From the NCBI GenBank assembly GCA_002118135.1, contig BDIU01000459.1, positions 1 through 64,000 of the forward strand: a DNA stretch of 64,000 bases. Reading direction: 5' to 3'. This stretch comes from Trebouxia sp. TZW2008. Lineage: Eukaryota; Chlorophyta; Trebouxiophyceae; Trebouxiales; Trebouxiaceae. The number at the start of each line of letters is the position of its first letter. Position 1 is the first letter of the stretch. The notes under the pieces are model-generated. The model made no database searches and had not been told where the DNA came from. It saw only the letters and a program-made list of their open reading frames with translations. Shown piece by piece: positions 11,280 through 22,082 of this stretch. The translations under genes and the position numbers were made by a program.

Positions 11280-12490
11280 CTGAGATTATAGTTGTAGACA
11301 GTGTCGGCAAATGCTGCCCGTCATGTATCAACAGCATCAGTGTGGCATTGCAGCGTCGCATTAACACCAGATTGTGTGCAAGAGTGCCTTTTGCTGACAA
11401 ATAGCTTCGTAATGACTCATCATGCATTGCTTGCTGAGCATCATTGACACCAAAGCTGAGCAAGCTGTTTGTCAGATGATGCAGAGTGCGAGCACGAAGC
11501 CCGGGTGGCTGCGGCGTTGTCTATGGCCAGTGATGCGATGAGCGTACCTGATGTCGTCCCGACGGCAAAATCTTCAGCAGACGCGCCATCACTTCCGGCC
11601 AACACTGGTTCGTGCCCCACCATAGCAAAGGCGCTTTCTCTGCAGAACAAACGCTCGACTCGATCGCGGCAAACTTCCAGTCATGATGCCGATGGTGTGA
11701 ACCGATGCTGTCATTTTATTGTATATTCTCGAGGCTGCGCTCGTTGCGAGCCGCAGAATCGCGCGGACTTTCAGGTGATCTGCGTATGCATCTCGTAGCA
11801 ACTGCATGTACTCGTGCAGCGACAGTTGGTGTCACCTTGACGTTGCAGGACAGTCGAACACGGGAAATACCAACGGAACCAGCTCTGTGTCAGTCCATTG
11901 GTCACCTGCACTTGACTCAAAACAGTTGTAGCCTCGACAACAGATTGAATAGTCCGGTGACTGTGAAAATGCATGGATTCACGCACCCGTCAAGACTACG
12001 CTCTCAGGCTGTTGCCGAGCAGAAACGTTGCTGACCATTTTGAAAGCTTAGGTGACTTAGATTATGCAAGCGCACGAGGCTGCACAAGCTAAAAGAGCCC
12101 AGGCATGCACGTGCCAGCCACTGCACGTGCGCTTACTACATACATCTAGGATGGATCATCCTACTACGAGACGGATGCCCTTGCAGCGTTCATGCACTCT
12201 GCATTACACTCAATTTTGCTGACATTGCTACCCCAAACTGATACAACATCGTTTCCAATTTGGCCAATACTCGTAAGACTAAACAGCCTTGGGCCAAAAG
12301 CAAGTCTTGAGCCATGCATTTGTTTGGACAATACAGATGTTTCGCGCTGTTGTTTGGTACTGTCATTGTCAAGAGTTTGCACCAGCCTGAGGCTGTGCCA
12401 GTGTGACAGTAAGTGTGCAACTGTTATAAAGGTCGATGCGTGCGTTTGCATTCATCACGGATAATGATCAGCACATTTGGAGACAACACA
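11280..12490. other. unassigned region upstream of the AUX1-like gene
   Basis: This should contain the AUX1-like promoter. Around 11523-11700 on the + strand there is a CpG-richer open segment starting MASDAMSVPDVVPTAKSSAD, with coding-like composition and a possible first exon. I could not connect it to further exons or a family. Confidence 0.3.
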
Positions 12491-12505
12491 GTCAAATTCA
12501 CGTGG

Positions 12506-12646
12506 CAGGGGCCAGCAGCCGTACAATGGCCAGAACAAATGGCTACAATTCAAATACATATGTATTTACAATGTGCCACCAGCCTAACTCGTGTTGTCCC
12601 CTAATGGCCATTGTTGTTCTGGCCATTGTACTGCTGCTGGCCCCTG
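12506..12646. repeat. 33-nt inverted repeat (foldback) with 75-bp loop
   Basis: The arm at 12506-12538 (CAGGGGCCAGCAGCCGTACA...) is complementary to 12614-12646, with about one mismatch. A transcript would fold into a long stem of miRNA- or siRNA-precursor size. No terminal motif of a known MITE is visible. Confidence 0.8.
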
Positions 12647-12649
12647 TCA

Positions 12650-13180
12650 AGGTTTGCCCTGGCATTTATAAAGTCCAAAGAAGCCAGAGAGACTGGGTCA
12701 AATCAGAAGTTCAAGAGCTGCAGGATAAGCATGGCTGACACACCTGCTGCATTGCACACATTAAAAAAAATTGTACTTGAAGCCTGCAGAATTTGTATTG
12801 CCTGGGCACCTTTGACTTTTGCTGCCTCCCTTCAGCACTTCCTGCAGGCTCCTGCACCTGTGACAGGCAGCAAGGATACTTCGTGATAAGAAGCGAAGTC
12901 AGCACTGCTTTGTGCAATTTTCCAACGGAGATGCAATTCATGTGAAGGGTGCGTGATGCATTGCATGCACGTGCTGGCTTGCTTGAAATATGACATGCTG
13001 CCAAAAAGCGAGATGCGGCACCTGAATGCTCACCTGCCAGCAACGCCATTGATTCTTGAATGTTTGTGAGAATGCTTTAGAAGGCATGTCATGGCTTATA
13101 GTCAAACTCAACATGTCAGTCCTGAATGATCAGCAGTGAAGGCAAGCACCTTCCACTAACAACATGAGCAGTCTTGCTGA
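12650..13180. other. stretch without a recognised gene
   Basis: Short frames only, with no family motif. It separates the foldback from the decayed SLX9 exon copies. Confidence 0.35.
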
Positions 13181-13324
13181 TCATATCCATCTGCCATGGG
13201 GCACAATGCAGGACAATCCGCACGAACTGTTGGACCAGTGATTCCGCCAAAGCGCACCTGAAAACTCAGGGTGGCAATACAACCTAGGCCTGCCATTTGT
13301 GCTGGCACATGCTAATCCAAATGC

Positions 13325-13660
13325 TGCATCCGCTTTGCACCGGAGCTGACTGAGGCCTTGTCTTCTTGCCACACTGTGTTTGAGCCATTTTGTGCTTGCT
13401 GCGCCGGCAACATATGACACAAAACTCACATCAACATTGCCTGTGAGCCGCCTGGAACTATTTTCTCTTGTGCTTGCCATGTTGTGCCTGTGCCAGCTGT
13501 GCTGGGACTGACATGGCAGTTGTGGCACAGGATAAGCAAACTGCCGCATCAGCTTTGCATGGGAGCTGGCTGAGGACTCTGCTTCTTGTGCTTTTTATGC
13601 TGTGACTGAGTCATCTTCTGCTTGCTGTGCTGGGGCTCAGGTGCAATTTGGATCAGACTC
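13325..13660 (-). repeat. decayed copies of the SLX9-like last-exon tail
   Basis: The end of the intact last exon (13728 to about 13830) recurs at about 13545-13660 and about 13325-13450. The copies share the GCATCAGCTTTGCATGGGAGCTG-like core and the later GCTGGGGCTGAGGTGC-like core. They lie downstream of the real stop codon. Confidence 0.75.
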
Positions 13661-13727
13661 AAAACCAATTTCTGACCTGCCATTTATTCCAGAGCACATT
13701 GACACAATTGTTGTGTCAGCAATTGCG

Positions 13728-14621
13728 TCAGCTTTGCATGGGAGCTGCTGCCTGAGGCTTCTTCTTCTTGTGGTTGCCACGATGTGTGTGATTCATCTTC
13801 AGTGCGCTGCGCTGGGGCTGAGGTGCGGGCTCTGGAAGCGTGGCAGCCAGATGATTCTTGATGGCTGCCAAAGGATTGGCTTTGAAATCTGGATGCGCCA
13901 GGACCTGCTGTAGTCTAGCAGTCTCTGTCTGACTGCATGCCCACAACCGCTCAGCTAAGGTTGCAGAGAATAACTCTTGTGCTACTTTGTTTTTCAGGAA
14001 TGGTCAGAGCGGGCTAGGCCCCTGCTTCTCATGTACGGAAGAGATTTCTAATTGCAGCGCGAATGCCAACAAGACATTGCAACAGAAGAATGTCATATCG
14101 CAACCAGTCATGATGGACCATTGTAGCTGCGTTGGCCATTTACAAGGCAGTTGTGAATAATAGCAGCATGCACTGCCTCAAGAGAAAACAGTGCTGCCAT
14201 ACAAGCATGTTGCACATGCCAGCAAGTGGCACTTTGGGCAAGCACTGCCCACAATGCAATTGAAGGGCAATGCAAAACTGCATGCCAGTTTGGCAACAGC
14301 AGCAAGGGAGGAGTGCTTTTGAGCTTACGTGACAATGCGTCTGGCCTTAGACCCAGTAATCTGTTCTGTGCGGCCCTTGTGAGTGTTGCTCTGTTGCTCA
14401 GGCTGCTGCTGTTGCTTGGGATCCTGTTGCTGCTGCTGCTGCTTGTGATCAACTTCAGCTAGGAGCTCTGCAAGGCTGCTAAGATCTGGAAGTGCTTTTG
14501 CCTGCTTGGCCTTGGATTTATGCTTTTTCTTGCGAATGACAGATCGTGCAGCCAAGGCCTGCTGTTTGCTGTCTGCCACCCGTTCAAGGAAGTGCAACTT
14601 TTTTGTCACTTTCTTTTTCAC
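13728..14621 (-). CDS. SLX9-like ribosome biogenesis protein (N-terminus incomplete)
   Basis: Two exons fit in phase: about 14329-14621, then 13728-13932, which ends at a TGA. The upstream exon reads KKKVTKKLHFLERVADSKQ, then a Lys/Arg-rich block and ALPDLSSLAELL. The last exon reads TARLQQVLAHPDFKANPLAA and IKNHL, then an Ala/Pro/Lys tail. This order (K-rich start, FLERV helix, LPDLSSL, then a VLxHPxFxxNPLAAIxxHL end) matches the SLX9/FAM207 family, nucleolar factors in 40S pre-ribosome maturation. A Gln-rich insert of about 20 residues separates the blocks. A candidate earlier exon at about 14730-14790 reads VKKRVKATKVRKEAKVRP, but I could not phase it, so the start is open. The gene is head-to-head with HAT1. 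Confidence 0.82.
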
Positions 14622-14799
14622 ATGGCCAGGCGGGCTAGGCCCCTGCTGCGCTTGTGCTGAACCTGCGTGTTCCTGTCAAGCGGCACTGCTGTCAGTACAA
14701 TTCGGCAGTGATTTTGCGAACTGCCTTGCACACTTGGACGAACCTTGGCTTCTTTGCGGACTTTAGTAGCTTTCACCCTTTTTTTCACCTGCAACAAAT

Positions 14800-15147
14800 C
14801 ATTGCTTCAATGACAGACGACTTTCAGCCTGCAAGGCTGGTGCAAAGCTAGTGGCGCTGCAAGCTTCCTACCATGCAGGGCTGAGGGTGCTACAGAAACA
14901 GCCTATAAGGCAAATTGAACAACAGATTGACGTGCTCCAATTACGCCCCGTCCGCCAAGAACTATCGACCTTGCTCAAGTCTCTGCCGTATGCTTTGCAT
15001 GCGTTGACAGTCTGCGCAATGCACAAAGGGTTCTGGTAGGTTTGACGAGATGCTCAAAGTTCAAAGTTCTGTCCAGTTGAAGTTGCAAGATCCAGCACTT
15101 CTTTGCATTGAACGCTGCAGGCATCATCAGAGCTCAGGCCGCTTTGC
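14800..15147. promoter_or_regulatory. probable bidirectional promoter, SLX9-like / HAT1
   Basis: This short segment between the divergent SLX9-like gene and the HAT1 start codon must hold both promoters, and possibly the first SLX9 exon. I see no clear TATA box. The call rests on gene arrangement only. Confidence 0.4.
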
Positions 15148-17920
15148 ATGGAGAACATGTTTCGTCTGTCCAATGGACAGGCAACAACAAAGCGGCTCAA
15201 AACTGACGACGAGGCGTACAAGGCTAACGCGAATGACTGTTTGACGCTGCATCTGATCAACAATACGGTGCAAAGCTCCTCCTGGCCGCCGAGACCAGTT
15301 GCGAGCTTCAAGCCTGACTTTACGCACCAGATCTTTGGAGACGATGAGCAGATACTGGGCTACAAAGACCTAGCAATAGACATCTATTTCAGTCAACAAG
15401 ATTTTCGGGCTTGTGTCGAGATCTCCTACACCGACAAGCTTCACAAGGCTGTGGACATTTTCAAAACGCTTAAGGAGCACTTCCCGGCTGGCCTCTCAGA
15501 CAACAAGAAGCAGTTTATGTCTGAGGTCTCCAGCAAGGGTACAGCAACAACACTTTCGAAAAGCAGTCTTGGCAAGGGACTATCAGTCCCTGGTCTCAAG
15601 TCTGGTCTCTCAATTGTCCAAGCCATTTTAGCACAGGGCAGTCAGCAACTCAGGGTAAATGTCTGTGCACGCTAGCTGACAATTGCGCTTCCTTGTCCAT
15701 GTCGAGCTGTTTGGAGAATGACACAGCTTTCAAATGCAGGATCTGCATGCAAGGATGCAACCTTTCCTACTTTTCTTCATTGATGGAGCCAGCTTCATTG
15801 ACGAAGATGATGCAAAATGGGAGTTCTTGCTCGCTGTTGAGGAGCGTGCTGGTCAAGATGTTGTGGTAAGCTTGTTAGCATGCGGCATTGCAATGCATGC
15901 ATAATATTTGTAGCTGATTAGGCAACCTTGTGCTGGTGACAGTGAGGGAAAAGCTTGCTGTTGTGGACAGTGAGGGAAGTGCTTGCTGTTGTGGCGGCAG
16001 CGACACCTTGCTCCCTTTTGCAGGTTGGCTTCTGCACCCTGTATACCTTTTTTAACTGCCCAGATCGAAAGCGCTTCAGACTAAGCCAGATCTTTGTACT
16101 GCCGCCGTACCAGCGGCATGGGATAGGCGCAGCTCTGCTGAAAGCGGCGTATGCGCTGGCTGCAGAATGCAATGCTGTGGATGTCACGGTACGGCTAGCA
16201 TGCTCGAGATATCAGAACGACTGAAAGGATTTGGGGACTTTGATGCATACATGTTTCAGTCCGTTGCCAGCATGTTGGGCACAACATCAACAAGCTTTGC
16301 ATGTGCAGTTTGAAGATCCGACTGAGAGCTTGCAAACTCTGCGGGATCTGGTGGATTTGCAGCGGGCAACGGACTGTGGATGGCTGCAGGCAGCAGCAGA
16401 GCAGGTGAGGTGGCAATGAGATGGTGCAATTCTCTGAGTTCATTTCTTACCCAACCTTTTTGCGGCATTCTGCTCAGGCTTGTTTGTGTTGCACAGTTTC
16501 AGCTATTTGCTGAAGCAAGATTGTTTGTGAACTTGAGAGACAGGGTCAGTGGACAGTACCCTGCATTGCGTGCATGCCAGCTTGCTCACTGAACAGGGAC
16601 ATTGCTACTCCAGGTGGCCAACAAGTTGCAGAATGCAGTACCTGCAACCTCAGAAGCAGCACAACAGCCGGCTGCAGGACCACAGACAGCGTCCATTCCC
16701 AACAAAGTCCTTGCAGATGCTCAGAAAGAGCTCCACATCAGTCAACAGCAGGTGGGCAGCTTGTCCAGTAGACTCATTGTGCACGCTGCAAGGCTGATTT
16801 CACCTCTGGGCTCATTGGTAGCTTTGTGAACCAAGCCAAGCGTGAGCGGCAGTGCTTGATGTATGTTTTGTTCAAAGCAATGTTGAGATGCTTTGCATCA
16901 GCAAACATGCCATTGATGCTCTGAAGGATGCTGCCTCACATGAGAAGTTGTGCAGGGTGATCTGATCATAGCTGCATTGTTGTGGTGCACACTTACCAGG
17001 ATCACTGTCTCAACCATGTGCTCATATGCCGAATGGCAATACAGGCGAGGCGTATTTGGGAAGCCATGTTATACGCACAGCCAAAGATCAGGACAGACGC
17101 TGGTCTTGCGACCCTAGCTCTTCTGGTGCGCACATGTTGCCTATGCTTGGATGTGTGCTTGCAAGTTGCAGGCAGTCAGTACATTTGTCTGATAGTGAAA
17201 GTGCAACGCATATTATGCATATGCAGAGCTGCTACTCAGCAGGACAATATTTGAGCCTATAAAATTGAATTGAATTGCTGGCATGTGCCATTTTGATTGC
17301 ATCACTTCAAATACAGCCTGCAACAGTCTAGTCGACCTACGCCTTAGTCTTTGGATGCATAGCAATGCACTTACCAGTAGCAGCGATAGCTTGCATCAGG
17401 GCTAAAACAAACAAGTGATCTGTATGCAGGTGCGGAAACGCATTGAGGGGAACAGTGCGTCTGTGAAGAAACAAGCTGAGAAGAAACGCGTCTTCGACGT
17501 ACCACACCACGGCTTTGTCATGCGCAAGTGCAAAGGTACTGCTGTTATTTGATGGTGGCGTGCACATGTGTGTCTGTCTGTCTGTCTTTCGCAGAACGCA
17601 GCTTTTGCTAGCAGCTGATGTTGTAGTTCCTTGGCAGATGCTGTGGTTTTTACATACGTAAACTGCAAGCATACCACTGCCAGTCACACCAACAAGAGGC
17701 CCAAAAAGCATATGTTTGCTTGGGCAAGAGGCCTTTTTGACACCTGCCTCCTTTCATTGCAGGCAAGATGCCCTTGACACCAGGCAATGGCATCCCAGTT
17801 GCAATGGAGAATGACGAACAATCACCTGAAGAGGCTGAGCAGGCTCTGACAGAGGCTTTGACAACAAGAATAGCAGATTTAGACGCACAACTAGCTAAGC
17901 TAGGTGTTCTGCGAAAATGA
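15148..17920 (+). CDS. HAT1: histone acetyltransferase type B catalytic subunit (HAT1)
   Basis: Acetylates newly made histone H4 at Lys5/Lys12 before deposition, acting with an RbAp46/48-type WD40 partner in cytosol and nucleus. Nine exons join without a phase error: 15148-15654, 15740-15865, 16024-16188, 16309-16404, 16497-16544, 16614-16751, 17045-17125, 17430-17535 and 17763-17920. The HAT1 N-terminal domain reads FTHQIFGDDEQILGYKDLAI. The GNAT core reads RLSQIFVLPPYQRHGIGAAL, with the Q/R-x-x-G-x-G acetyl-CoA loop, followed by the FEDPTES motif carrying the conserved acidic residue. The C-terminal part (about 160 residues) is charged and helical, with KKRVFDVPHHGFVMRK, and ends LAKLGVLRK. 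The total is about 474 residues, slightly longer than animal HAT1. The start is the first ATG of the open frame. Apart from a 28-bp tandem duplication in intron 2 (about 15940-15995), this gene lacks the decayed exon copies seen in its neighbours. Confidence 0.95.
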
Positions 17921-18888
17921 TTTGCCTCAAAAGCAAGGCGCTCTGCTTTTTCTATGCCTTCACTGAAAGTTCTATACATGTATGACTTGCAATGTATTTG
18001 CAGAACGTCCCTCTTTTTTTAATGAGCGTGCTGCCAGAATACAGTACAGTAGCAACTTTGCTATGCCATTACTACACTGTGACATTATGGACTTGTATGG
18101 CGTTTACCTGCCTATCGTCGCGACACGCAACGCGCGGTAGCCTGTCTCAAGTCGCCTAAGACCAAGCTTTTCTCAAAATGAGTGTGTTTGGTTCTTGACC
18201 GATGGCCCTGCACCTTCAAGCAAGCCCATCTGCGCAGATCAGAAACAGGTTATAGTCACTTCGACAGCAGAAACGAGGCAAATGTAGCAAAGACAACGAA
18301 CCAAAACAGCTGTTGCCTTGCAAAGATGCAATTGCAATGCTCTGCGCAGCAAGGCGCAACGAAATCTGGACACAAGGTCAGCCAACGTTATATGCATTGC
18401 GTGCTGTTCGGCTTGGTTGCAGCATCTATTAGACCATGTCTATGCCACACAGGCTCTTCTGCGCTATCAGACGAGCAGTTTGTGCATTGTGAGAAGCCAG
18501 CCCCAACACAGAAAACCATGTAGGCAGAAAACACGAGCAGGCCCAGGTGTTGATCAAATTGATATTGTGCAACCACATCAGCTTGCACTGAAAAGCAAGG
18601 CTAGAGCGCGTACATATTTGGTGACCAAATAGGCAATGCGTGCATGCAGGGACATCTGCTGCTCCTCAAGTGGGCTCGCAACATTTTGCTACCTTGCTGG
18701 TATGTCTCTATGGTCTGTCTCACACAACCATATCAGATGCAACCTTCCAACATTTGCACATGCAGCTGTGTAAAAGTTTTGTCAAATTGCACTGGCAGCA
18801 GTGCATATTGCATAGAAACAACAGCAGCTTTGTCCAGGACAGCTGAGCATTCTCTAAGCATTGCTGTACGAGGGAAGCTGATGTGCAG
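17921..18888. other. HAT1 3' region and MPDU1 upstream region
   Basis: No protein family is recognisable. The first exon of MPDU1, encoding a short N-terminus, must lie here on the + strand, but I could not identify it. Confidence 0.4.
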
Positions 18889-21412
18889 GGCTATGGTGTC
18901 TTGGCAGGATCTTGCGTGCGTAGTGTCCCTCAGATCATGCGTATGAGCAAGAACAAAAGGTGCGCAGCACTGTTGCATTCCAGCCTCTGGCCATGATCAG
19001 CCGCATATGTGTTGCTATGATCCGTTTGTGACCATACATGCTGCATTCCAGCCTTTGGTCATTGTCAATCAAATACAAGTTGCTATGACCCATTCGTGGC
19101 ATAATCTGCTGGCACAATGCACAGCAATTGCAGCAAAAGTCAGGCTTTCTGAATGGCTGTCGCTGACAGTGCGCAGGGTGTTTCTCTGACATCCAATGTT
19201 GCTGAACTGATTGCGTACACCATCAATGTGGCCTACAACTTGCAATGGGGTGAGCTCTCACTCTGCATGCTGCAGAGACTTGGCCTGCTGATCACCAACA
19301 TCACCATCATCATCCTCCTCTACATACATTGTAGTGAGATTCTACAACCCATGCATACAGAAGCAGTGACCCACTGATGCTTCCTGTACTTCCATGCACG
19401 CCTAGACTCTGTAACATTACAAGCAATGGTCACACTCGCCTTGCTGGTCTTTAAGGCTGCTGCATTTTCCATGTGGCTGAATTTTGAGCATATGCAAAAC
19501 TTGTGATCAGACAGTGTGTCATCGCCAGATATGCTCAGAGTTGCCTTGCTTATTTTGCAGGCTACCCTTTTTCCTCATACGGAGAGGTTGTGGCATGCTG
19601 GCTGCAGGACATTGTCATTGTTGGTCTCATTTTTCATTTCAAGTAAGCTTCTGCATATGCATACAGCATACAACTTGGTCGCCACACACCTGTCTGTGCT
19701 GACATGCATCCTGATTCTGATTGCAATGCACAGCACGTCGGGTGCAACTTGCTACACAGCGCTGCACCTGTGTCGACTGACAGCATGCCCCTTGAAATCT
19801 TGTGTGCTGAAGCCAGGCCAAACAGCTCCGGCTGTGGCACTTCAAAGCGTTGATCCAACAGAAGCTACCATGTCAGTTGCACCCAAAGTTGCTACAGCTT
19901 TTAGTCTGTAAGTGTGAAGTTGACTGTTGTGTCTGTCAGTGACTGTCATGTGCCATCCTGGAGAAACAGCTGCAGCTGATTTGGTCTGTGCTTGCAGCAA
20001 CATGGAAGGCTGGCGCACATGGCTTGCCACAGCTGTGTTTGCAGTCTTCTTCTGGGCTGTCATGACTGGTGCTGTCGGTCAGCAAGTGCTGTACGGTATG
20101 CTTCACATCTTACGATGATCTGTCGTTGTGTTTATGCTGGGCAGCTGTTGCTGAGCTGTATGGTATGCTGCATGTCCTGTCACAGTTTGTCATGCTGTCA
20201 TGCCAGGTTTCATTTCATTTCCGCAACCACTTGCATTGTCGTTACAGCTACCATTTGCAATGCCATCATCACCTGATTGGCTTCAGTCTGCAGAACATCA
20301 AGCAATTGACCTGCCATCTGGCTCAGTCGTGCTGTAATATGATGGCATGTGATCATGTTGCTTGGCCAATATACTTGATGTTGACAGGTTCCAGGTGTAC
20401 TTTAAAGCCATATACAGCTTGGTCTCTGCATGCTGCACAGGACGTGGCTTCCCCAGTTCAAGGCCATGTCATGTCTGTCAAAGCCATAAATCAATTGCCA
20501 ATTTCTTCACTGCATCAGCTTGAGTTTGCACAGGATCAGCCTGGAAGACTTTTGCAGTCAACCTTTCAGTCCTCAACATTTGGCAGCATGCAGGCTTGCA
20601 AGCTTCCACTATTGCTATTATTTCTCTTGGGGGGCGAGTGCCTCAGATTTGGATGAACATTCAGCGTGGTGACACTGGCGAGTTGTCAATTCTGACCTGC
20701 ATGCTCAATTTGGCGGGCAATGTGGCCAGGGTTTTTACCACCCTCGTGCTTACACAGGTTAGGCACATGGTCACATGTCACTGCTGTCTTATTTCACAAG
20801 TTTTGAAAATGCACTAAACTCCAAAAGTATACATGGTCAAAGCATGTGGGCATTGTGAGCATGCACCTGGGCTTTCCTGCATCTGAGATTGATGCATTAT
20901 GTGGACATTGGCACCCATCTGCATCACTGCACATGCTTTTTTCAAACTGTCGCAAGTGTGCGTGATCACTGCACATGAGACAAATGCCTGACACAACAGA
21001 ATGAACCCCAAAAAGTATTCCATAAAGCACAATTGTGAACCCCAAAAAATATTCCATAAAGCACCAATTTTTCAAACAGTCACAAGTGTGCACGATCACT
21101 GCAAATGAGAATATGCCTGACATACCAGAATGGAGTCAGAAAAGAGTTATGCCGTAAGGCGTCATTACTGAAGCTGCCTGATCCTGCACTTCACTAGCAG
21201 CATATGACATGATATGTGCTTGATGGGTCAACCCTTGTCACTGTGCCTCATTGTGAAGTGTCAAATTGTTGTAATCTATGCAGGACAAACTCATCATGGC
21301 AGGGACAGTCCTAGGAGTTGTACTGAACACAATTTTGCTAGTACAGACGCTGCAGACAGCTCACAGGCAGAGACAGCCAAACCCAGGAATCATGCAGCAA
21401 CAGCCAACTTGA
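18889..21412 (+). CDS. MPDU1: mannose-P-dolichol utilization defect 1 protein (MPDU1/SL15, PQ-loop), first exon not found
   Basis: An endoplasmic-reticulum PQ-loop membrane protein needed for use of dolichol-phosphate-mannose and -glucose in N-glycan and GPI assembly. Exons in consistent phase are 18889-18959, 19170-19249, 19561-19642, 19734-19907, 19998-20095, 20594-20757 and 21284-21412. The first PQ loop reads GYGVLAGSCVRSVPQIMRM followed by KNKSAQGVSLTSN. Next comes YPFSSYGEVVACWLQDIVIV. The second PQ loop reads SLGGRVPQIWMNIQRGDTGE followed by LSILTCMLNLAGNVARVFTT. The tail reads DKLIMAGTVLGVVLNTILLV and ends at TGA. Both Pro-Gln pairs are present. Exon 19734-19907 adds about 58 residues in the loop after the third helix that plant homologues lack. 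It is in phase, but it could be a skipped or false exon. The coding N-terminus (about 35 residues in plants) is missing from this model. Confidence 0.92.
18977..19110. repeat. 67-bp tandem duplication in an MPDU1 intron
   Basis: Two adjacent copies start GCATTCCAGCCT(C/T)TGG and end CATACATGCT/ATAATCTGCT, with about 80% identity. Confidence 0.75.
20920..21130. repeat. nested duplications in the last MPDU1 intron
   Basis: A block with TTCAAAC...CACAAGTGTGC...GATCACTGCA...GCCTGACA occurs at about 20940-21000 and again at about 21068-21130. Between them a 28-bp unit, GAACCCCAAAAAGTATTCCA plus TAAAGCAC, is repeated twice in tandem. Confidence 0.8.
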
Positions 21413-22082
21413 TGCCTGCCAAATAGCACAACCCTTGAACAAATGTTTGCTGTCGCCAATGCAAGACTGTGTTCTTACATGGCTTGTCTTGCCAACATGA
21501 CAGCACTCATCTGTTTGGCAGTAACTGTATTTGTATGTATGGGTCCAATCAATGATTGGCCCTTGGTATAGGTTTGCGAGTGCAGTCATTCTTTGTCAAT
21601 GTTGCCTGTCTGATGCAAGCCAATGCTGAGTGTTTGTGACGGTTGTGAAATGTCTGACAGATGCATTGTTGCTGCATCAGGCAAAAATTTGAATAGCTGC
21701 CTGTGTTGGGCTCTGTCATTTTGGCCGAAGCAGTCAGTGCCGCGCCTAGTCGCCGTGCACGACATCAGGCGATGGAAAAGCTGCAAACTTTAGTGCAGAC
21801 TGCGCTCAAGCACTTTTGTCCAGTGTATTATTCATTTTAGACAGGATCTGGTGTCTTGGGTTTGTTCAATTTCATGCGCATGCAACTGCTGTGAACAGAA
21901 CGCAGCTCGGCTTCACTTCCTAGACTTGACAAAGATGACGCTGGCATGCCAAAGTACAGAACATCAGCAAAGAATGAACAACGCGGTTTGACCGCTGACA
22001 TCAAGAGTCTGCATCAGGTCTCGGCACAGAGTGCATAAGTGGAGTCGAGCTGCAATTGTATGTTAGCTCTGCAAATTGAGAT
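21413..22082. other. intergenic stretch between convergent MPDU1 and SDR genes
   Basis: No gene recognised; it should contain the two 3' UTRs. Confidence 0.4.

Noticed and set aside
18182..18632. Open + frames upstream of MPDU1 as its first exon
   Set aside because: None reads like the short MPDU1 N-terminus (C-L-x-x-L-x-S-K) or ends in the phase-0 donor that is needed.
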